Assembly: GCA_903872255.1 (NCBI GenBank)
Contig: CAIQJW010000228.1
Span: 1 to 13,855, forward strand
Direction of reading: 5' to 3'
Source of the DNA: an uncultured delta proteobacterium
GTDB taxonomy: Bacteria; Desulfobacterota; Syntrophorhabdia; Syntrophorhabdales; Syntrophorhabdaceae
DNA length: 13,855 nucleotides
Below are positions 1 to 7,291 of the stretch, piece by piece. The notes beneath the pieces were generated by a model, which worked only from the letters and a program-made list of their open reading frames with translations, ran no database searches and was not told the origin of the DNA. Position numbers and translations under genes: made by a program. Every line of letters begins with the position of its first letter. The first letter of the stretch is position 1.

Positions 1-889
1 CTGTCAAGATTATCCCGGGGCACTGTTTTTTCAATGCTTCGACCTTCCCGAGATAGCCATCCGAGGTATATCCCCTGTTCATCAGGGCGAGGATCCGGTC
101 CGAACCCGACTGAAAGGGCAGATGGATGGACTCGCACAGGGTCTTCAAGTTGCCGAAACACTCGATAAGCTCCTGAGATATATCCTTGGGATGCGACGTA
201 ACGAAACGAAGGCGCGAAACACCCGGTATCTCATCGATCTTCCTGAGAAGCTGCGGGAAGGAGAGGTCGTTGCTGCCATTATTGTACGAATTTACGTTCT
301 GCCCGAGAAGGGTGATATCGACCATGCCGCGGTCTGCCATTTCGCGCACCTCGGCGAGGATGTCCGCGCCCGGCCTCGATTCCTCCCGTCCCCTCACGTA
401 CGGCACCACGCAGTAGCTGCAAAAATTGTTGCAGCCCTTCATGATGGTCAGGAAACCCTTGATCCCCTGCCGTGTATTGTGCGGCCTGATAAAGAGCGAG
501 GGAGAGCAGGTACTATCGCCGAAACCCTCGGTCCGGCGGTCCTCTTTCGCACTGTCCACTACCTCGGCAATCTTATGGATATTCGACGGCCCGAGTGAAA
601 AATCTATGAACGGCAGGCGGTCAAAGATATTCTCTTTCTCCTGCTCGGCGATACATCCCGTCACTCCCAGGATGAGTCCCGTTTTTTTCTGGACAAGCCG
701 AAGTCTTCCCATACGACTATAGAATTTCTGCTCAGCCTTTTCCCGGATGCAGCAGGTATTTACGATAACGATATCCGCATCTTCGACGCCGGCAGCCGCA
801 GAATGCCCATGGTCAATAAGGACAGAGCCCATTTTCTCCATGTCGTAGTCATTCATCTGGCAGCCGAAATTTTCAATCAAAAAGCGCAT
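1..889 (-). CDS. miaB: MiaB, tRNA-2-methylthio-N6-isopentenyladenosine synthase (C-terminal part missing)
   Basis: Radical-SAM methylthiotransferase that converts i6A37 to ms2i6A37 in tRNAs reading UNN codons. I translated the minus strand from an ATG at 889 and get 296 open codons to the window edge. The N-terminal UPF0004 domain shows the three cluster cysteines C10 (in FGCQMN), C46 (in NTC) and C79 (in TGC). The radical-SAM motif CNNFCSYC gives C153, C157 and C160. VRGREESRP, LLGQNVNSY and a QSGSDRIL segment are typical of MiaB rather than MtaB or RimO. The rest of the radical-SAM domain and the TRAM domain lie beyond base 1. The start sits just before the family's usual N-terminus, but the ribosome site is weak (GGAT about 7 bases upstream). 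It lies 82 bases downstream of surE on the same strand and may share its transcript. Confidence 0.95.
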   Translation of the reverse strand, partial: MRFLIENFGCQMNDYDMEKMGSVLIDHGHSAAAGVEDADIVIVNTCCIREKAEQKFYSRMGRLRLVQKKTGLILGVTGCIAEQEKENIFDRLPFIDFSLGPSNIHKIAEVVDSAKEDRRTEGFGDSTCSPSLFIRPHNTRQGIKGFLTIMKGCNNFCSYCVVPYVRGREESRPGADILAEVREMADRGMVDITLLGQNVNSYNNGSNDLSFPQLLRKIDEIPGVSRLRFVTSHPKDISQELIECFGNLKTLCESIHLPFQSGSDRILALMNRGYTSDGYLGKVEALKKQCPGIILT

Positions 890-900
890 AACAGATCCGG

Positions 901-928
901 GTTATAGGTTATAGGCCATGGGTAATAG
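901..928. repeat. Degenerate heptamer tandem repeat
   Basis: Four consecutive 7-base units on the plus strand: GTTATAG, GTTATAG, GCCATGG, GTAATAG. The first two are identical; the others keep the G-----G frame and the central AT-containing pattern. It sits in the 82-base gap between surE and miaB, just upstream of the miaB start. Nothing in it resembles a terminator. It could be a short minisatellite of the kind scattered between genes in some genomes. Confidence 0.6.
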
Positions 929-971
929 GAAAAGCTTCCGATATCAGCCTTGACAATGAACAAAGTTGTCT

Positions 972-1724
972 TCATGGCAGCTTCCTCTTGAAATGATCTT
1001 TATAGATCTTCATCGAACGTACGTTCGTTATATCAAGACAAAGGGGTGTAATGGATACGAAGCCTTTTTCGACGGCATAGAAATCGGTACCGCGCCTGTG
1101 TTCATAATTATCGCCATTGCCGCCTATCCAGTAATATTTTCCGCCTCGCGGGTCAATTCTTTCGTGAATGATATCATTATATATTCTCTTACCGAGTTGT
1201 GTCACGGAGAAACCCTTGAGTGAATCACGCGGAAGGTTGGGAATATTGACGTTGGCAAAGGTGCCTTCGGGAAGGGTCCCGTCATTTAGTGCATGGATCA
1301 CCATCTCGGCGACGCAAGAGGCGTCGTCGAAAAGAAAGCCCTCACGGGCACATATTGACACCGCCATCGAGGGGATGTTGAGAAAGGCCCCTTCCTTGGC
1401 GGCCGCCACGGTCCCGGAATAATTCACATCCTGGCCCATGTTGGGCCCCGTGTTGATGCCGGAAACGATAAAATCCGGTTTTCCCGGCAGGACGGTGTTT
1501 ACGCCGAGGAGAACACAATCGGCGGGGGTGCCGTTCGTGGCGTACACACGGTCCGAGATCTCCCGGATCCTAAGCGGCTTATGCAGCGTGACCGCATGGC
1601 CGACGCATGTGCGTTCACGCTCGGGTGCGATCAGATACACATCATTGCTTTTTGCAAGGTGCTTTCCGAGGATCCGGATGCCTTTTGAGTGAATACCGTC
1701 ATCGTTGGTAAGAAGGATAAGCAA
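972..1724 (-). CDS. surE: SurE, 5'/3'-nucleotidase (survival protein E)
   Basis: Metal-dependent phosphatase that removes phosphate from nucleoside 5'- and 3'-monophosphates. The 250-residue product is close to the family's usual length. It opens with LLTNDDG, giving metal ligands D8 and D9. SGINTGPN supplies N91, and NYSGTVAAAKEG and a C-terminal DPRGGKYYWIGG follow. The start must be the TTG at 1724: two codons upstream in frame is a stop, and the family begins almost exactly here. The residue equivalent to metal ligand Ser39 of E. coli SurE is Thr39, followed by Cys40 rather than Gly. The start lies 27 bases downstream of tRNA-Pro on the same strand with no visible terminator between, so the two are probably co-transcribed. 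Confidence 0.96.
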   Translation of the reverse strand: MLILLTNDDGIHSKGIRILGKHLAKSNDVYLIAPERERTCVGHAVTLHKPLRIREISDRVYATNGTPADCVLLGVNTVLPGKPDFIVSGINTGPNMGQDVNYSGTVAAAKEGAFLNIPSMAVSICAREGFLFDDASCVAEMVIHALNDGTLPEGTFANVNIPNLPRDSLKGFSVTQLGKRIYNDIIHERIDPRGGKYYWIGGNGDNYEHRRGTDFYAVEKGFVSITPLCLDITNVRSMKIYKDHFKRKLP

Positions 1725-1751
1725 GAATTACCCGGTCTTGGAAATAAAATA

Positions 1752-1827
1752 TCGGGGCGACGGGATTCGAACCTGCGGCCTCCTGCACCCCAAGCAGGTG
1801 CGCTAAACCATGCTGCGCTACGCCCCG
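1752..1827 (-). tRNA. tRNA-Pro, anticodon GGG
   Basis: A full cloverleaf can be folded by eye on the minus strand. The acceptor is CGGGGCG paired with CGCCCCG, followed by discriminator A. The D-arm has GCGC stems. The anticodon stem CCTGC/GCAGG encloses TTGGGGT, giving anticodon GGG. The T-loop is TTCGAAT. The C1-G72 pair and A73 are normal for bacterial tRNA-Pro. CCA is not encoded. The T-stem GCAGG/CCCGT contains one A-C mismatch and a closing G-T. It reads CCC and CCU proline codons. Confidence 0.95.
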
Positions 1828-1836
1828 ATGGATATC

Positions 1837-1865
1837 AATATAACGGATAGCCCTTTAAAAGTCTA
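1837..1865 (-). promoter_or_regulatory. Promoter for tRNA-Pro (and probably surE-miaB)
   Basis: Read on the minus strand, TAGACT (-35, 1860-1865) is separated by 17 bases from TATATT (-10, 1837-1842). The -10 ends nine bases before the first base of the mature tRNA, so transcription would start almost at the tRNA 5' end. Matches to the sigma70 consensus are 4/6 and 5/6. Predicted from sequence only. Confidence 0.6.
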
Positions 1866-1904
1866 CAGTTTTAGCCTTAAAGTGGTGTATCTGGCTTGTT
1901 TCTA

Positions 1905-1932
1905 TTGACTTTTCCGGTGTCCTTATCATAAT
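1905..1932 (+). promoter_or_regulatory. Promoter of the rplU operon
   Basis: TTGACT (-35, 1905-1910) and CATAAT (-10, 1927-1932) are 16 bases apart; TAATAT at 1929-1934 gives an 18-base alternative. The expected start near 1939-1940 leaves a leader of about 34 bases before rplU. This is too short for the kind of structured autoregulatory leader found ahead of some ribosomal-protein operons. It is back to back with the tRNA-Pro promoter; the two -35 boxes are 39 bases apart. Confidence 0.65.
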
Positions 1933-1973
1933 ATATGTAGTTTTTTCAGAACCTAAGTTTAAGGAGTTATTAC

Positions 1974-2291
1974 ATGTACGCGATCATCGAGAACGGCGGC
2001 AAGCAGTACAAGATGGAAGAGGGGAAGAAGGTTAGACTCGAAAAATTCGACGGCGTCGAAGGCGACGAAGTGAAGCTCGAGAATGTTCTTGCCGTCAATA
2101 CCGGAGAGGCGACACTTATCGGAAGCCCTTATGTCTCAGGTGCATATATCAATGGTAAGGTTGTTGCCCAGGGAAGAAACAAAAAGATCACAGTCTTCAA
2201 ATACAAGAGACGGAAAGACTACAAGGTGAAAAAAGGTCACCGGCAGCCTTTTACGGAACTGCTTGTAGAGAAGATTATCGTGGAGGCATAA
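1974..2291 (+). CDS. rplU: Large ribosomal subunit protein bL21
   Basis: Structural protein of the 50S subunit that binds 23S rRNA. It has 105 residues, the usual L21 length. The N-terminus reads MYAIIENGGKQYK, the family signature. The basic C-terminal stretch KYKRRKDYKVKKGHRQ matches the rRNA-binding end, and the protein closes with LLVEKI. A strong ribosome site, AAGGAG at 1961-1966, is seven bases before the ATG. First gene of the long plus-strand operon; rpmA begins after a single spacer base. Confidence 0.98.
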   Translation: MYAIIENGGKQYKMEEGKKVRLEKFDGVEGDEVKLENVLAVNTGEATLIGSPYVSGAYINGKVVAQGRNKKITVFKYKRRKDYKVKKGHRQPFTELLVEKIIVEA

Positions 2292-2292
2292 A

Positions 2293-2544
2293 ATGGCGCA
2301 TAAAAAGGCAGGCGGAAGTTCACGGAACGGCAGGGACTCGCAGGGCCAGAGGCTTGGCGTGAAGATATACGGCGGACAGTCCATCAGAGCCGGAAGCATC
2401 ATAGTGAGGCAGCACGGAACGAAGATACATCCCGGGCAGAATGTCGGCCTCGGCAAAGACTACACCCTCTTTGCCTTGATTGACGGAATCGTGAAATTCG
2501 ACGTGACAGGTGACAGAAGAAGGGCGCATGTTCTCCCTGTTTAA
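2293..2544 (+). CDS. rpmA: Large ribosomal subunit protein bL27
   Basis: 50S protein whose flexible N-terminus reaches toward the peptidyl-transferase centre. It has 83 residues, the normal length. The diagnostic start MAHKKAGGSSRNGRDS shows the mature N-terminus directly, with no Firmicutes-type cleavable extension. GGAGG at 2282-2286, inside the end of rplU, is six bases before the ATG. Its TAA stop shares one base with the ATG of obg (TAATG), which suggests coupled translation. Confidence 0.98.
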   Translation: MAHKKAGGSSRNGRDSQGQRLGVKIYGGQSIRAGSIIVRQHGTKIHPGQNVGLGKDYTLFALIDGIVKFDVTGDRRRAHVLPV

Positions 2545-3581
2545 TGAAATTTATTGATGAAGCAACAATACACGTTGAAGCTGGACGAGGTGGGAGTGGC
2601 TGTGTAAGTTTCCGACGAGAAAGGTTCGTTCCGCGAGGTGGACCCGACGGCGGTGATGGCGGAAAGGGAGGAGACGTTATCATAGCAGGGGATAAGAACC
2701 TCGCAAGCCTCCATGATTTCAGATACAAGCGCAATTATAAAGCCGAAAATGGAAAAGCCGGGGCGGGCAGGGACAAGACCGGCAGGGAAGGCAATGACAT
2801 TATAATAAACGTGCCCCTCGGCACGGTCGTTACCGACCGCGACGCAGCAATCGTCTTATTTCAGGCTCTCAGAGATGGCGAGACCCATGTTGCGGCCAGA
2901 GGCGGCCGGGGCGGCCGGGGAAACGCCCGGTTCGTTACGCCGACACATAAGGCGCCCCTTGAGTTCGATCCCGGGGAGGGGGGCGAGAAGCGCTACATCT
3001 ATCTTGATCTCAAACTTCTCGCGGATATCGGTCTCGTCGGCCACCCGAACGCAGGGAAATCGACCTTGATCTCCCGCCTCACGCAGGCTAGACCAAAGGT
3101 TGGTGATTATCCTTTTACGACCCTGAACCCCAACCTGGGGGTATTGGACGATGACGAGAAGAAATTTGTTATCGCCGATATTCCCGGCATTATTGAGGGC
3201 GCATCCAAGGGAAAGGGGCTTGGCCTCGCATTCTTGAAGCATATCGAGAGAACAGGTGCACTTCTCATTGTCCTCGACCTTTCTTCGAATGATATAAAGG
3301 GGGATTACGCGACGCTCCTCGATGAACTTCGGACCTACAAAGATTCCATGCTCGCGAAACCCAGGCTTGTTGTCATTAACAAGGCCGACCTTGTCCCGGC
3401 CGATGAGGCTGACCGATGGAGGGCATACCTTGAGGGATTGGGCGAGAAGGCTGTCGTTGTAAGCGCCCTTGCCCGTTTGGGCCTTGACGAATTGAGGACG
3501 GCCATTTCCGGGAGCATTCATTCCCTGAAACATGATCTTGCTGAAGGGGTCCTGGAAAATAACGATGACAGGGTTTCTTAA
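2544..3581 (+). CDS. obgE: Obg/CgtA ribosome-assembly GTPase
   Basis: Essential GTPase of 50S maturation that also binds ppGpp in several bacteria. The glycine-rich Obg fold occupies about residues 1-158 (for example FVPRGGPDGGDGGKGG). The G domain follows: G1 GHPNAGKS at 166-173, G2 PFTT at 190-193, G3 DIPG at 212-215, G4 NKAD at 279-282 and G5 SAL at 307-309. Only about 25 residues follow the G domain, so there is neither a Firmicutes-type OCT domain nor a long acidic tail like that of E. coli ObgE (about 390 residues). No good Shine-Dalgarno is seen; translation is probably coupled to rpmA. proB starts immediately after the stop. Confidence 0.97.
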   Translation: MKFIDEATIHVEAGRGGSGCVSFRRERFVPRGGPDGGDGGKGGDVIIAGDKNLASLHDFRYKRNYKAENGKAGAGRDKTGREGNDIIINVPLGTVVTDRDAAIVLFQALRDGETHVAARGGRGGRGNARFVTPTHKAPLEFDPGEGGEKRYIYLDLKLLADIGLVGHPNAGKSTLISRLTQARPKVGDYPFTTLNPNLGVLDDDEKKFVIADIPGIIEGASKGKGLGLAFLKHIERTGALLIVLDLSSNDIKGDYATLLDELRTYKDSMLAKPRLVVINKADLVPADEADRWRAYLEGLGEKAVVVSALARLGLDELRTAISGSIHSLKHDLAEGVLENNDDRVS

Positions 3582-4676
3582 ATGAATCGTATTGTTATTA
3601 AAATTGGAACGTCTGTGCTTCTCGATGATGAAAAGAAGATCAGTTCCGGCAAGATACGCGATATTGCGAGACAGGTGAAAAAGGCAAAGGAGGCCGGCAT
3701 AGAGGTTATTATCGTGTCGAGCGGCGCCGTAGGGTGCGGGATGGAAACTATCGGGATTTCCCGTAAGCCGAAAGAGATCGCAAAGAAGCAGGCGCTTGCA
3801 TCCATCGGACAGGTCCTTCTTATGAAGATGTACCGCGAGAACTTCGAAAAGAAGGACATGAAAGTGGGCCAGATACTTTTGACCCACGAGGATATCAAGA
3901 ACAAGGTGCGATGCCTCAATCTCACAAATACCCTTGACACCCTTCTCAGGATGAACATTGTGCCCGTGATAAACGAAAACGACGCCCTTTCTTACACGGA
4001 AATAAAATTCGGCGATAACGACAACCTTTCCGCCTTGATCGCGCAGATAGCGTCCGCCGACCTGCTCCTTATCCTGTCCGATGTGGAGGGGTTGTACGAC
4101 CGCGACCCCAACCGGTATCCGGATGCCAGGATGATACCCGTCGTCCGGAAGATCGATGAAGACATTGAAGGGAGCGCCGCACAGTCGGCCAGCGAAAAAA
4201 GCGTCGGCGGTATGATCAGCAAGCTTGAGGCAGCAAAAAAGGCAGGCATGTACGGGATACCGACCCGCGTTGTTCTCGGAGGCAAGAAGGATGTTATCCT
4301 CAATGTTATCGCGGGGAAACAGGTTGGGACACTCTTTCTGCCCGGCCGGAAGCTTGCGCGCCGCAAATGGTGGACGGCCTTCGCATTTAAAGCAAAAGGG
4401 ACCGTATGGGTCGATGACGGGGCGGAGCGGGCGATCGTGAATAATGGCAAGAGCCTTCTGCCGTCGGGCGTGGTCCGGATAGACGGCCATTTTGCGAGCG
4501 GTGACTGCATCGAAATGAAGAACGCCTCGGGAACAATGGTGGCTAAGGGGTTAGCCAATTATTCATCATCCGAGATGGACAGGATAAAAGGCCTCAAAAG
4601 CCTCGATATCGAGAAAGAGCTTGGATACAAGTATACCGAGGAAGTGGTGCACAGGGATAACATGGTGGTTATATGA
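3582..4676 (+). CDS. proB: ProB, glutamate 5-kinase with PUA domain
   Basis: Phosphorylates L-glutamate to gamma-glutamyl phosphate, the first and usually proline-inhibited step of proline synthesis. The 364-residue protein has an amino-acid-kinase domain: KIGTS at 7-11, SSGAV at 46-50, NEND at 131-134, FGDND at 143-147 and GGM at 209-211. A C-terminal PUA domain spans roughly 275-350. The ending VVHRDNMVVI is typical. The ATG directly follows the obg stop (TAAATG). The last four bases overlap proA (ATGA), so the two enzymes, which handle a labile intermediate, are translationally coupled. Confidence 0.97.
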   Translation: MNRIVIKIGTSVLLDDEKKISSGKIRDIARQVKKAKEAGIEVIIVSSGAVGCGMETIGISRKPKEIAKKQALASIGQVLLMKMYRENFEKKDMKVGQILLTHEDIKNKVRCLNLTNTLDTLLRMNIVPVINENDALSYTEIKFGDNDNLSALIAQIASADLLLILSDVEGLYDRDPNRYPDARMIPVVRKIDEDIEGSAAQSASEKSVGGMISKLEAAKKAGMYGIPTRVVLGGKKDVILNVIAGKQVGTLFLPGRKLARRKWWTAFAFKAKGTVWVDDGAERAIVNNGKSLLPSGVVRIDGHFASGDCIEMKNASGTMVAKGLANYSSSEMDRIKGLKSLDIEKELGYKYTEEVVHRDNMVVI

Positions 4677-5917
4677 AGGCTGAAAAACTTGCCCGGAAGG
4701 CAAAAGCGGCATCCGACATCCTGGCGCACGCGTCTACCGATGAAAAGAACAGGGTGCTCGTAAGGCTCGCCGAAAAGCTCGGCGATAACCGGGAATACCT
4801 GTATGAAGAAAATGCAAAGGACATAAAGGCCGCCGGGGAGCAAGGCCTGTCGAAGAGCCTTATCGACCGGCTCAGGATAGATGATAAAATCGTACGGGAG
4901 ATGCAGGGGAGTCTCATGGATGTTGCGTCCCTTCCCGATCCGGTCGGAGAGATCGTCAAGACCTGGAAGAGGCCCAACGACCTCCTCGTCGGAAAGATGA
5001 GGATACCTATCGGGGTTATCCTGATCATCTACGAATCACGGCCGAATGTTACCATAGAGGCGTTTTCGCTGTGTCTGAAAAGCGGCAACTGTGTCATTCT
5101 GAAAGGCGGGTCCGAGGCATACCATTCAAACAAAGCACTGTACACGCTGATCGTCGAAACGCTGAAAGGATCGAACATATCGCCCGATGCCGTTCAATTC
5201 GTCGAAACGGCCGACCGCGACTTCATATATTCGCTCCTCGAACGCGCCGAAGAGATAGACCTCGTTATCCCGCGAGGCGGCGAGGCGTTGATACGCAGCA
5301 TTGTAGAGAGGTCCAGGATACCGGTCCTCAAGCATTACAAGGGCGTATGTCATATATATGTCGATGATGAATCCGATGAGACAATGGCTATAGACGTTTC
5401 GATAAATGCAAAGGTAGAGAAGCCCGCGACGTGCAATGCTCTGGAAACGCTCCTCGTTAACGAGAAGGTCGCCAGGTCTTTCCTGCCGAAGATCCATAAG
5501 GAATTGACGCGCCACGGTGTCGTCGTCAAAGGCTGCGAAAAGACCGCGGCAATACTTAAGGGCGTCAAAAAAGCGACGAATGCCGACTGGTGCATGGAAT
5601 ATCTCGATTTGACCCTCTCGATAAAGGTCGTGAAAGATATGGCCGAAGCCATCGATCATATCCGGAAATATGGTTCAAGCCATACCGAGGCGATCATTAC
5701 GACCAATTATGACAGGGCATGGAAATTCCTGCGCGAGATAAATTCCTCGCTTGTGCTGGTCAACGCATCGACCCGGCTGAACGATGGTTTTCAGCTCGGC
5801 CTCGGGGCAGAGATGGGGATAAGCACGACGAGGCTCCACGCATTCGGCCCGATGGGGCTCGAAGAGCTTACCGTTACAAAGTTCATCGGTTTTGGAAACG
5901 GTCAGCTGCGGACTTAA
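4673..5917 (+). CDS. proA: ProA, gamma-glutamyl phosphate reductase
   Basis: NADPH-dependent reductase of the aldehyde dehydrogenase superfamily that converts gamma-glutamyl phosphate to glutamate-5-semialdehyde, the second step of proline synthesis. It has 414 residues, the standard length. The catalytic cysteine is Cys254 in PATCNALETLL. YESRPNVTIEA (about 120-130), KHYKGVCHIYVD (220-231) and the C-terminal LGAEMGISTTRLHAFGPMG are family signatures. The start overlaps the proB stop by four bases. No proC by name follows in this operon; see the DUF2520 gene at its end. Confidence 0.98.
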   Translation: MKAEKLARKAKAASDILAHASTDEKNRVLVRLAEKLGDNREYLYEENAKDIKAAGEQGLSKSLIDRLRIDDKIVREMQGSLMDVASLPDPVGEIVKTWKRPNDLLVGKMRIPIGVILIIYESRPNVTIEAFSLCLKSGNCVILKGGSEAYHSNKALYTLIVETLKGSNISPDAVQFVETADRDFIYSLLERAEEIDLVIPRGGEALIRSIVERSRIPVLKHYKGVCHIYVDDESDETMAIDVSINAKVEKPATCNALETLLVNEKVARSFLPKIHKELTRHGVVVKGCEKTAAILKGVKKATNADWCMEYLDLTLSIKVVKDMAEAIDHIRKYGSSHTEAIITTNYDRAWKFLREINSSLVLVNASTRLNDGFQLGLGAEMGISTTRLHAFGPMGLEELTVTKFIGFGNGQLRT

Positions 5918-5929
5918 ATGGGTGATCGA

Positions 5930-6565
5930 ATGGCTATAGGCGTTTTTGGTGGAACCTTCAACCCTGTGCATATGGGACATTTGCGTGTTGCAGAGGAGAT
6001 ACGGGAAGATTTCCGCCTTGAGACGATCTATTTTCTTCCATCCCATTTGCCTCCCCATAAGGACACGAACTCCGCGGCCGTGTCGGGAGACCGCCTGAAA
6101 ATGCTTAAGGCGGCCATTAAGGGCAACCCGTTCTTCAAAGTATCCGACCTGGAGATAAAGAGGGGCGGCGTTTCATATACGATCGAGACGCTCAAGAAAC
6201 TCGGCCGCCGCTTTAATGATATTTACTTTGTTATCGGTATTGATGCATTCAGGCTGATCGATACGTGGTATCATTATGAAGAGCTTTTTTATCATACGGG
6301 TTTTATCGTCATGACACGGCCGGCATCAGGACATTTAAATATCCCCGAGATGCTTCCGGAGAATGTCCTCACGCGCTTGACGGCACTTAAGGATAACATT
6401 TACCGGCACGAATCGGGTAAAATGATATATCTTCGCCCGGTCACCAAGATCGATATCTCATCGACGAAGATACGGGAACTGCACAAGGGGGATAGATCCA
6501 TAAAATATCTGGTACCCCCCCTGGTGGAGAAAATAATAATTGAAAGGGGGTTGTACAGGTCCTGA
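5930..6565 (+). CDS. nadD: NadD, nicotinate-nucleotide adenylyltransferase
   Basis: Joins nicotinate mononucleotide and ATP to give deamido-NAD, the shared step of de novo and salvage NAD synthesis. The nucleotidyltransferase motif GGTFNPVHMGHL lies at the N-terminus and ISSTKIRE near residue 180. The ending YLVPPLVEKII is also typical. Two starts are possible: ATG 5918, directly after the proA stop, or ATG 5930. I choose 5930 because GGTGATC just before it is complementary to the anti-Shine-Dalgarno region. It also puts the Rossmann strand at the family's usual distance from Met. Starting at 5918 adds only four residues. rsfS follows after one base, a common bacterial pairing. Confidence 0.95.
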   Translation: MAIGVFGGTFNPVHMGHLRVAEEIREDFRLETIYFLPSHLPPHKDTNSAAVSGDRLKMLKAAIKGNPFFKVSDLEIKRGGVSYTIETLKKLGRRFNDIYFVIGIDAFRLIDTWYHYEELFYHTGFIVMTRPASGHLNIPEMLPENVLTRLTALKDNIYRHESGKMIYLRPVTKIDISSTKIRELHKGDRSIKYLVPPLVEKIIIERGLYRS

Positions 6566-6566
6566 T

Positions 6567-6941
6567 ATGAAACCGGAAGAAATGGCAGAATTATTCGGAA
6601 GATTGGCTGATGATAAGAAGGCGGGGGATATCGTCGTAATGAACCTCGAAGGCTTAACCGACATAGCCGATTATTTTGTGATCACGAGCGGAACGAGCGA
6701 ACGCCATGTTAGGACCATTGCGGACGGGATACGCGAAGGCGTCAAAGAAAAAAAGATAAGACCTGCCGTGACAGAAGGTTATAATCAGGGCAGGTGGGTT
6801 ATTCTTGATTTTCAGAGCGTTATCGTCCATATTTTTCTGGGGCCGCTCAGGGAATTATATGATCTTGAAAGCCTGTGGATAGAGGCAAAAAAATATAGAA
6901 TAAAACAAGAAAACAAGGATATAGAGGTGGGCGATGAATAA
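6567..6941 (+). CDS. rsfS: RsfS, ribosomal silencing factor
   Basis: Binds ribosomal protein uL14 on the 50S face and blocks subunit joining during starvation. The 124-residue product carries the family core: DYFVITSGTSERHVRTIAD, then GRWVILDF, VIVHIFLGPLR and YDLESLW. I use the ATG at 6567, one base after the nadD stop, because the family typically begins here. An open frame with a TTG at 6540 would add nine residues without family support. The end overlaps the next gene by eight bases. Confidence 0.95.
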   Translation: MKPEEMAELFGRLADDKKAGDIVVMNLEGLTDIADYFVITSGTSERHVRTIADGIREGVKEKKIRPAVTEGYNQGRWVILDFQSVIVHIFLGPLRELYDLESLWIEAKKYRIKQENKDIEVGDE

Positions 6942-7287
6942 AGAAACCGTAGATTTGTACCGGAAAATATTGCTGAAGATGCGCGAGAACATCCTTGATA
7001 AGGCCAAAAAACTTAAAGAAGATTCATATAATCTTGGCACGGACGGCATCCAGGATATGGCCGATGCGGCAAGCAATACATACAATGCCGATATCCTGAT
7101 GAGCATAAGCGACAAGGATCTCACTATTTTGAAAGATATCGACAATTCGCTCGATAAGCTGAATAAAAGTACGTACGGCATCTGTGAAGAATGTGAAGAG
7201 AAAATCAGTGAGAAAAGACTTGAAGCAAATCCTGTGGCACGGTATTGTATAACCTGTAAGCGCCAAATGGAGGAGAAAGGGTTATAA
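6934..7287 (+). CDS. TraR/DksA-family zinc-finger protein
   Basis: 117 residues. Two helical, charge-rich segments (about 1-32 and 48-80) flank a turn that contains DMADAA at 41-46, which matches the DxxDxA tip motif of DksA. A C4 zinc finger follows: C84-x2-C87-x17-C105-x2-C108. In DksA the tip enters the RNA polymerase secondary channel and acts with ppGpp. This protein is shorter than E. coli DksA (151) but longer than TraR (about 73). The family is clear. Whether it is a true ppGpp-dependent regulator is inference. It is preceded by AGAGGTG six bases before the ATG and overlaps rsfS by eight bases. Confidence 0.85.
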   Translation: MNKETVDLYRKILLKMRENILDKAKKLKEDSYNLGTDGIQDMADAASNTYNADILMSISDKDLTILKDIDNSLDKLNKSTYGICEECEEKISEKRLEANPVARYCITCKRQMEEKGL

Positions 7288-7291
7288 AGAA

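Noticed and set aside
122..598. A 158-codon plus-strand open frame at the left edge
   Set aside because: It is the shadow of miaB, whose iron-sulfur cysteines and family motifs read clearly on the minus strand.
952..970. GACAA/TTGTC inverted repeat after surE as a possible terminator
   Set aside because: The stem is only five base pairs with a nine-base loop, and no T-run follows on either strand.
2856..4490. A 544-codon open frame on the minus strand opposite obg and proB
   Set aside because: The plus strand here encodes two proteins with all expected motifs. The antisense translation has no recognisable domain, and long antisense frames are common opposite genes with strong codon bias.
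6540..6566. Upstream TTG start for rsfS
   Set aside because: It adds nine residues that overlap the end of nadD. The ATG at 6567 fits the family's N-terminus.
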